From assembly GCA_964203275.1 (NCBI GenBank), contig CAXNMF010000001.1, positions 496,001 to 560,000 on the forward strand: 64,000 bases of DNA. Reading direction: 5' to 3'. Source of the DNA: Ga0077527 sp945862135 (GTDB lineage: Bacteria > Pseudomonadota > Gammaproteobacteria > Burkholderiales > SG8-41). Of the stretch, positions 58,557-64,000 are shown piece by piece; the stretch's first letter is position 1; every line of letters starts with the position of its first letter. The position numbers and the translations under genes were made by a program. The notes beneath the pieces were generated by a model. It searched no databases and was not told where the DNA came from. It saw only the letters and a list, made by a program, of their open reading frames with translations.

Positions 58557-60392
58557 TCAGGACGCTTTTTTCAGCGGCACGACGCTGTGTGCGCTGATGT
58601 GTTTTGTAATCTGGTCGACGATGAAACGCGCGGTGATCGGCGTGCCATCGTAATGCAGCACCGAGATCAATTGTGCGGGGTTGATCTTTGAATCGGTGAC
58701 CAGCAGCGTTTTCAGCTGGGCATCGCGGTTCTGCTCGATGACGAAGGTGCCTGAGTGCGCAGCGACAAAATCCTTGACCTGGTCGGCGAAGGGGAAGCCG
58801 CGCACGCGCAGCGCATTGATGTGGACACCCATTTCGGCCAGCACATCCAGCGCTTCCTGCATCGCCGGACTGGTCGAGCCATAGTAGATCGCGCCGAAGC
58901 TCGCCGGTTTGGCGGCCTGATGCAGAACCGGCTGGGGCAGCAGCGTTTTTGCGGTCTCGAACTTGCGCATCAGCCGCTGCATGTTGTCGACGTAGTCGGC
59001 TCCCGCCTCGGAGTAGTTCGCGTAGCGGTTTTTCGTCGTGCCGCGGGTGAAATAGCCGCCCTTGGTCGGGTGGGTGCCCGGCAGCGTGCGGTAGGGAATG
59101 CCGTCGCCGTCAACGTCGAGGTAGCGGCCGAAATCGGCGCCGGCCTCAAGCTTCTCGTAAGTCATCAGCTTGCCGCGGTCATATTCCTGCTTGTCGTCCC
59201 ATTTGAAGGGGCGGCAAAGCCGCGTGTTCATGCCGATGTCCAGATCGGTCATCAAGAACACTGGCGTCTGCAGGCGCTCCGCGATGTCGAAGGACTGCGC
59301 AGTCATTTCGAAACACTCGGTCGGATCCTCCGGGAACAGCAGCGGGTGTTTGGTGTCTCCGTGTGAAGCGTAGGCGCAGGCCAGCACATCAGACTGCTGG
59401 GTGCGGGTCGGCATGCCGGTGGACGGTCCGCCGCGCTGAACATCGATCAGCACCACGGGGATTTCCGCGAAATAGGCGAGGCCGATGAATTCGGTCATCA
59501 GCGAAATGCCGGGGCCCGAGGTCGCGGTGAAGGAGCGCGCGCCGTTCCAGCCGGCACCGATGGCGATGCCGATTGAGGCGAGTTCGTCTTCACCCTGGAT
59601 GATTGCGTATTTGTTTTTGCCGGTTTCCGGGTCGCCGCGCAGTTTCTTGCAGTAGCCCATGAAAGCTTCGGCGACCGACGACGACGGCGTGATCGGATAC
59701 CAGGCGCAGACCGAGGCGCCGCCGTAAACCGCACCCAGCGCCACGGCGCTGTTGCCGTCGCTGAAAATGCGCTCGCCGACGTTGTTGGCCGATTTCAGAC
59801 GCAGGCCCAGAGGGCAGGGCAGATTTTTCAGTGCATAGTCACGGCCGAGGTGCAGTGCCTTGACGTTGGACTGCAGCAGCGCTTCCTTGCCCTTGTACTG
59901 TTCGGAGAACAGTTGTTCGATGACTTTCGGATCGATTTCGAGCAGGGCCGACAGCGCGCCTACGTAAATAATGTTCTTGAACAGTTGGCGCTGACGCGGA
60001 TCGGTGTAGGTCGCGTTGCAGATTTCCGTCAGCGGCATGCCGATCAGCGTGATGTCCTTGCGAAACTTGCTGTCGGGCAGTGGCTTGGAGTTGTCATAGA
60101 ACAGATAGCCGCCCGGCTCGATTTCCTTGACGTCGTTGTCCCAGGTCTGCGGATTCATTGCGACCATCAGGTCAACGCCGCCGCGGCGGCCGAGATAGCC
60201 TTTTTCGGTGACGCGCACTTCGTACCAGGTGGGCAGGCCCTGAATGTTCGACGGGAAAATGTTGCGCGGACTGACCGGCACGCCCATGCGCAGGATGGAA
60301 CGCGCAAACAGTTCGTTGGCCGAGGCGGAGCCGGAGCCGTTGACGTTCGCAAACTTGACGACAAAATCGTTGATGGCGCTGATTTGATTCAT
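58557..60392 (-). CDS. korA: 2-oxoacid:ferredoxin oxidoreductase, alpha subunit with fused gamma domain
   Basis: The protein has 611 residues. The N-terminal part (FVVKFANVNGSGSASANELFARSILRMG) is the gamma domain fused to the alpha chain. The alpha part has GNSAVALGAVYGGASVCAWYPITPSSSVAE, TATSGPGISLMTEFIGLAYFAEIPVV and DVQRGGPSTGMPTRTQQSD (in parts), the signature of KorA-type enzymes. Encoded between korC and korB with gaps of 13 and 16 bases, so one operon. Such oxygen-tolerant or anaerobic enzymes supply low-potential electrons, for example to benzoyl-CoA reductase in Thauera; no such partner gene is seen here. Confidence 0.94.
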   Translation of the reverse strand: MNQISAINDFVVKFANVNGSGSASANELFARSILRMGVPVSPRNIFPSNIQGLPTWYEVRVTEKGYLGRRGGVDLMVAMNPQTWDNDVKEIEPGGYLFYDNSKPLPDSKFRKDITLIGMPLTEICNATYTDPRQRQLFKNIIYVGALSALLEIDPKVIEQLFSEQYKGKEALLQSNVKALHLGRDYALKNLPCPLGLRLKSANNVGERIFSDGNSAVALGAVYGGASVCAWYPITPSSSVAEAFMGYCKKLRGDPETGKNKYAIIQGEDELASIGIAIGAGWNGARSFTATSGPGISLMTEFIGLAYFAEIPVVLIDVQRGGPSTGMPTRTQQSDVLACAYASHGDTKHPLLFPEDPTECFEMTAQSFDIAERLQTPVFLMTDLDIGMNTRLCRPFKWDDKQEYDRGKLMTYEKLEAGADFGRYLDVDGDGIPYRTLPGTHPTKGGYFTRGTTKNRYANYSEAGADYVDNMQRLMRKFETAKTLLPQPVLHQAAKPASFGAIYYGSTSPAMQEALDVLAEMGVHINALRVRGFPFADQVKDFVAAHSGTFVIEQNRDAQLKTLLVTDSKINPAQLISVLHYDGTPITARFIVDQITKHISAHSVVPLKKAS

Positions 60393-60405
60393 GACGGGTC
60401 CGTGA

Positions 60406-62292
60406 TCAGGCGGCTTTGCGTTGGGGTTTGCGGCATCCGGGGCCGGCGTGGGTCATCTCGACGAGGTATTTCTGCATGTCCCAGGCGCCGGTCGGGCAGC
60501 GCTCGGCGCAGAGGCCGCAGTGCAGGCAGACGTCCTCGTCCTTGGCCATGATGCGGCCGGTCATGCGCAGCGGCTCCGAGGTGTACAACCCCTGGTCGGG
60601 ATGCAGCGACGGCGCGGTCAGGCGCTGGCGCACATCGGTTTCCTCGCCGTCCGGCGTGAAGGTGATGCAGTCCATCGGGCAGATGTCGACGCAGGCGTCG
60701 CATTCGATGCACAGCTTGGGCGCAAATACCGTCTGCACGTCGCAGTTCAGGCAGCGCTGGGCTTCGGCAAAGCCGGACTTCGGATCAAAACCGAGTTCGA
60801 CTTCAACCTTGATGTTTTTCAGCGTCAGCTTCTGGTCCTGCCAGGGCACCTTGTGGCGCAGCGCGGCGGACACGTCGTTGTCGTAGCTCCACTCGTGGAT
60901 ACCCATTTTCTGCGACATCACGACAACTGCCGGCAGCGGCCGCTCTTTCAGTTCTTCGCCGGTGAGCATCTTGTCGATCGACACTGCGGCTTCGTGGCCG
61001 TGGGCAACCGCCCAGATGATGTTCTTCGGACCGAAGGCGGAATCGCCGCCGAAAAATACTTTCGGGTTGGTCGACTGGAAGGTCACCTTGTCGACAACCG
61101 GCATGTTCCACTTGTCGAATTCGAGACCGGCATCACGCTCGATCCAGGGGAAAGCGTTTTCCTGACCGATGGCGACCAGCACGTCATCGCATTCAACAAA
61201 CTGGTCGGGTTCGCCGGTGGGCACCAGATTGCGGCGGCCCTTGGCGTCGTATTCCGCCTTGACCTTCTCGAAGGTCATGCCGGTGAGCTTGCTGTCCATG
61301 ACGGTGCAGGACTTCGGCACCATGAAGTTGAGGATGGGAATGCCTTCTTCGATGGCGTCTTCCTTCTCCCAGGGGCTGGCTTTCATCTCTTCGTAGCCTG
61401 AGCGCACGATGACCTTGACGTCTTCGCCGCCGAGGCGCTTCGCCGAGCGGCAGCAGTCCATCGCGGTATTGCCGCCGCCGAGCACGATCACTTTTTTGCC
61501 GATCTTGTCGATGTGACCGAAGGACACGCTGGCCAGCCAGTCGATACCGAGGTGTACGTTTTTCGCCGCTTCGGCGCGTCCGGGCACATCAAGGTCGCGG
61601 CCGCGCGGTGCGCCGGTGCCGACGAATACCGCGTCGTAACCTTCAGCGAGAATTTTTTTCAGGCTGTCGACGCGCTGACCGGTACGCATCGTGATGTTGC
61701 CGATGCCGGTGATGTAGCCGACTTCCTCGTCGATGACGGCTTCCGGCAGACGGAAGCGCGGCACCTGCGAGCGCATGAAGCCGCCCGCTTTCGGGTCGGC
61801 TTCATAAACCGTGATGTCATAACCCAGCGGCGCGAGGTCGCGGGCGACGGTGAGTGAAGCGGGGCCGCCACCGATGCAGACGATGCGTTTGCCGTTTTTC
61901 TGCTTCGGCGCTTTCGGCATGCGCGCGGCGACATCATCTTTGTTGTCGGCAGCAACGCGCTTGAGTCGGCAGATCGCAACGGGTTCGGCTTTCGGGCCGT
62001 CTTCATGCGCGGTCGGCTTGCGCATTTCAACGTTGCCTTCCTCGACACGGCCGCGGCGGCAGGCGGGTTCGCAGGGGCGATCGCAGGTGCGACCGAGAAT
62101 GCCGGGGAACACATTCGATTTCCAGTTGACCATATAGGCATCGTCGTAACGGCCTGCGGCGATCAAGCGGATGTATTCGGGGACGGGCGTGTGGGCCGGG
62201 CAGGCCCACTGACAATCGACAACTTTATGGAAGTAATCGGGGTGCGAAATATCAGTCGGCTTCAAAAAAGGCTCCTGCTGCGGTGTCGCCAC
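60406..62292 (-). CDS. korC: FAD-dependent NAD(P) oxidoreductase with ferredoxin domains (KorC type)
   Basis: The protein has 628 residues. The N-terminal Fe-S segment (CQWACPAHTPVPEYI, CDRPCEPACRRG) is that of glutamate-synthase small-subunit-like proteins; two Rossmann motifs follow (CIGGGPASLTVARDL for FAD, VLGGGNTAMDCCRSAKRLG for NAD(P)); the C-terminus has two [4Fe-4S] sets (CIECDACVDICP, CLHCGLCAERCP). It should shuttle electrons between NAD(P)H and the ferredoxin sites of KorAB, as the third subunit does in Thauera 2-oxoglutarate:ferredoxin oxidoreductase. GTG start. First gene of the operon. Confidence 0.92.
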   Translation of the reverse strand: MATPQQEPFLKPTDISHPDYFHKVVDCQWACPAHTPVPEYIRLIAAGRYDDAYMVNWKSNVFPGILGRTCDRPCEPACRRGRVEEGNVEMRKPTAHEDGPKAEPVAICRLKRVAADNKDDVAARMPKAPKQKNGKRIVCIGGGPASLTVARDLAPLGYDITVYEADPKAGGFMRSQVPRFRLPEAVIDEEVGYITGIGNITMRTGQRVDSLKKILAEGYDAVFVGTGAPRGRDLDVPGRAEAAKNVHLGIDWLASVSFGHIDKIGKKVIVLGGGNTAMDCCRSAKRLGGEDVKVIVRSGYEEMKASPWEKEDAIEEGIPILNFMVPKSCTVMDSKLTGMTFEKVKAEYDAKGRRNLVPTGEPDQFVECDDVLVAIGQENAFPWIERDAGLEFDKWNMPVVDKVTFQSTNPKVFFGGDSAFGPKNIIWAVAHGHEAAVSIDKMLTGEELKERPLPAVVVMSQKMGIHEWSYDNDVSAALRHKVPWQDQKLTLKNIKVEVELGFDPKSGFAEAQRCLNCDVQTVFAPKLCIECDACVDICPMDCITFTPDGEETDVRQRLTAPSLHPDQGLYTSEPLRMTGRIMAKDEDVCLHCGLCAERCPTGAWDMQKYLVEMTHAGPGCRKPQRKAA

Positions 62293-62459
62293 AATTCTTT
62301 GTTTTTATTCGCCTATTTGGACCTTTGGGGGGCGTGCCCAAAAGTGCCGAAAGTCTACCCCTTTGGCAGGGGAAAAAAAAGCGAAAAACGTCAGGGTTTG
62401 CCTCAGATCAATACCCCTGTACACGACGCGGGAAGTGGGTGTGTTTCTTGCGCTGGAAA

Positions 62460-62481
62460 CGACCGCCCCGCAGGGCGGTCG
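62460..62481 (-). terminator. Terminator hairpin after the alpha-hydroxy-acid dehydrogenase gene
   Basis: CGACCGCCC (62460-62468) pairs perfectly with GGGCGGTCG (62473-62481), loop CGCA. On the minus strand it lies nine bases after the stop and is followed by TTTCC, a short T tract. The remaining gap up to korC (62293-62459) should hold the korC promoter; I see no gene in it. Confidence 0.7.
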
Positions 62482-62489
62482 CAGCGAGG

Positions 62490-63719
62490 TCAGGATCCAG
62501 CGGTTTTGCCGTCAATCACCCGAAGAGACGGGCGGTGGGCGGGTGCGCGCAATTCATGCTTGTCGGCGAACAGCAGGCATTGCGGACCGATCTCTTCAAT
62601 GGTGTTGCAGCCCAGCAAGGCCATGTTGCGATGAATTTCGTCGCGATAGATCTGCAGAGCACGCGAGGCACCGGCTTCGCCGCCGGCGGCCACACCATAA
62701 AGCGTCGAACGTCCAACCATCACGGCATTGGCACCCAGGGCCAAGGCTTTGACCACATCGCTGCCGCGGCGGATACCGCTGTCCATGAATATGGTCGCGC
62801 GCTTGCCGACTTCATCGACGATTTCCGGCAGCACTTCAATCGGCGAGACGATGCCGTCGAGGTTACGTCCGCCGTGGTTCGATACGTCGATGCCGTCTGC
62901 CCCATGGTCGACCGCAGTCTTGGCATCCTGCGGGTCGAGAATGCCCTTGACGATCAACTTGTGAGGCCAGATTTTGCGGATGGCATCGAGGTCAGCCCAG
63001 CTGATCGAGTCAGTGCGCAGGCTGGAGCGCCCGGGCGGTCCTTTGGTCATTTTTGCCTTGGCGGCGGCAGGATAATTGGCATACATGGGCATGCCGGTGG
63101 TTGCCAGGTAACGTCCCATCACCCCGAACAGCCAGCGCGGGTGGGTGGCCATGTCCCACATATTTCGTGCATTGAAGCTGAACGGCAGTGTGAAACCGTT
63201 GCGCAGATTGTATTCGCGGTTGCCCGAAGACACGCCATCGACGGTAACAACAAGTGTTTTGTAACCAGCGGCCTTGGCACGGTTGACCAGTTCGTGTGAC
63301 ATCGAGCGGTCCGGCCACAGGTACAACTGGAACCACAGGTCGCCGCCGGCCTCGTCAGCGACGCGTTCCATCGCGGTGATCGAACCGGTGGCCAGAGTGA
63401 AGGGGATGCCCGCCGCGCGTGCGGCCTTGGCCAGTTTGATCTCGCCCTCGTGCCACAGCAGGCCCGCAACCCCGGTGGGTGCGATGACCAGCGGCATCTT
63501 GTACTTGGTGCCGAATATGGTGGTGTCCTGGGTGCGCTTGGACACGTCGACAAAGGTGCGGGTGCGGAAGCGTATGCGGTCGAACACTGCGCGGTTGTTG
63601 CGCAGAGCGACTTCATCCTCAGTGCCGCGGTCGACGAATTCGAAAAAGCCTTTCGGCACGCGCTTGATCGCGATGTCGCGCAGATCAAAAATGTTGTAGG
63701 CCTTCAGGTTATCGCTCAT
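62490..63719 (-). CDS. FMN-dependent alpha-hydroxy-acid dehydrogenase (lactate/mandelate type)
   Basis: The protein has 409 residues. Segments in order are PLVIAPTGVAGLLWHEGE, LATGSITAMERVADEA, LWFQLYLWPDR, LVVTVDG, LIVKGILDPQDA with the FMN Lys, DGIDVSNHGGRNLDG with the catalytic His, and IFMDSGIRRGSDVVKALALGANAVMVGR (in parts). This is the glycolate oxidase/L-lactate dehydrogenase/mandelate dehydrogenase family; the quinone- or cytochrome-linked substrate cannot be told from sequence. It overlaps the upstream gene by 11 bases. Confidence 0.92.
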   Translation of the reverse strand: MSDNLKAYNIFDLRDIAIKRVPKGFFEFVDRGTEDEVALRNNRAVFDRIRFRTRTFVDVSKRTQDTTIFGTKYKMPLVIAPTGVAGLLWHEGEIKLAKAARAAGIPFTLATGSITAMERVADEAGGDLWFQLYLWPDRSMSHELVNRAKAAGYKTLVVTVDGVSSGNREYNLRNGFTLPFSFNARNMWDMATHPRWLFGVMGRYLATTGMPMYANYPAAAKAKMTKGPPGRSSLRTDSISWADLDAIRKIWPHKLIVKGILDPQDAKTAVDHGADGIDVSNHGGRNLDGIVSPIEVLPEIVDEVGKRATIFMDSGIRRGSDVVKALALGANAVMVGRSTLYGVAAGGEAGASRALQIYRDEIHRNMALLGCNTIEEIGPQCLLFADKHELRAPAHRPSLRVIDGKTAGS

Positions 63720-64000
63720 GGATATTGCTCCTGGATGAACAGTTGCGTTTGAAGTCGTGCAGGGATTTTGCCAGCGTTCCGTCCGCCCGTTTCAGCACCC
63801 GCGTCGCCGCCCGGGTATTGCCGAAAGTCGGCACGTACTGCGAATGTTTGCCGGCGCCGCCGGTGACGATGATCACCAGGTCCTCCGGTTTGGCAAACAT
63901 GCGCACCGGTGCATCCAGCGGCGCGTCGGCGTACTGGGCCGCCAGCTTGCGGCGGAAGCGCCGTTCGATGGTGTCTTTCGAGAACCGCGACAGCGGCATC
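63709..64000 (-). CDS. Partial gene of unknown function, 5' end outside the window
   Basis: The last 96 residues are visible, reading RFSKDTIERRFRRKLAAQY, VRMFAKPEDLVIIVTGGAGKHSQYVPTFGN (in parts) and a basic tail. The Met at 63999 is probably internal; the frame runs off the window edge. The GGAGKHSQY segment is distinctive but I cannot name the family. The stop overlaps the start of the alpha-hydroxy-acid dehydrogenase gene, so both are cotranscribed and perhaps act on one substrate. Confidence 0.6.
   Translation of the reverse strand, partial: MPLSRFSKDTIERRFRRKLAAQYADAPLDAPVRMFAKPEDLVIIVTGGAGKHSQYVPTFGNTRAATRVLKRADGTLAKSLHDFKRNCSSRSNIHER

Noticed and set aside
62355..62385. CCCC...GGGG hairpin followed by A8 read as a terminator
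   Set aside because: On the plus strand it has A rather than T after the stem, and on the minus strand the T run comes before the stem; neither arrangement terminates.

Overview
This 64 kb window is a GC-rich, densely coded bacterial chromosome segment, most likely from a betaproteobacterium (Rhodocyclales/Nitrosomonadales-like; inference from the korABC, soxXYZA, mpl and metH gene types, not from a marker gene). No rRNA, tRNA, CRISPR array, prophage or insertion sequence was recognised. Both ends cut through genes.

Region 1 (1-14.5 kb) combines copper and signalling. It opens with the 3' part of a very large multicopper-oxidase-like protein. A histidine kinase/NtrC-type regulator pair follows, then two divergent modules that each pair a PhnD-like periplasmic binding protein with a hybrid histidine kinase. 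The leftward module also carries a REC-EAL phosphodiesterase. A Tat-exported, Cys-rich copper-storage (Csp1-like) protein closes the block.

Region 2 (14.5-26.1 kb) is the most unusual part: a tandem A1-A2-B1-B2 array of large secreted proteins from two families I do not recognise. A2 and B2 are nearly intact, with one extra G each. A1 and B1 carry many single-base indels yet keep good homology in every frame segment. AT-rich upstream regions with long inverted repeats and a shared AAATGATAAA-type motif precede A1, B1 and the 3505 kinase.

Region 3 (26.2-34.8 kb) holds a small basic protein, an Hpt protein divergent from a Cache-type histidine kinase, a Bcr/CflA efflux pump and a 1358-residue multi-PAS hybrid kinase. 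Region 4 (34.8-52.4 kb) is mainly housekeeping: rhodanese, metH, mpl, amidase, a HigBA toxin-antitoxin pair, a YqiA-like esterase, an RNB ribonuclease, a TonB-like protein, aroE and mtgA. Within it lies a small putative modification cluster (CPBP protease, PhyH dioxygenase, methyltransferase, ATP-grasp ligase) ending against a truncated CobW-like protein.

Region 5 (52.7-64 kb) is redox metabolism. A two-subunit molybdenum hydroxylase (IorAB type) runs directly into soxXYZA, without soxB and with a SoxY lacking the usual GGCGG tail. Convergent to it is korCAB (2-oxoacid:ferredoxin oxidoreductase plus an FAD/Fe-S partner), followed by an FMN-dependent alpha-hydroxy-acid dehydrogenase and a partial unknown gene.
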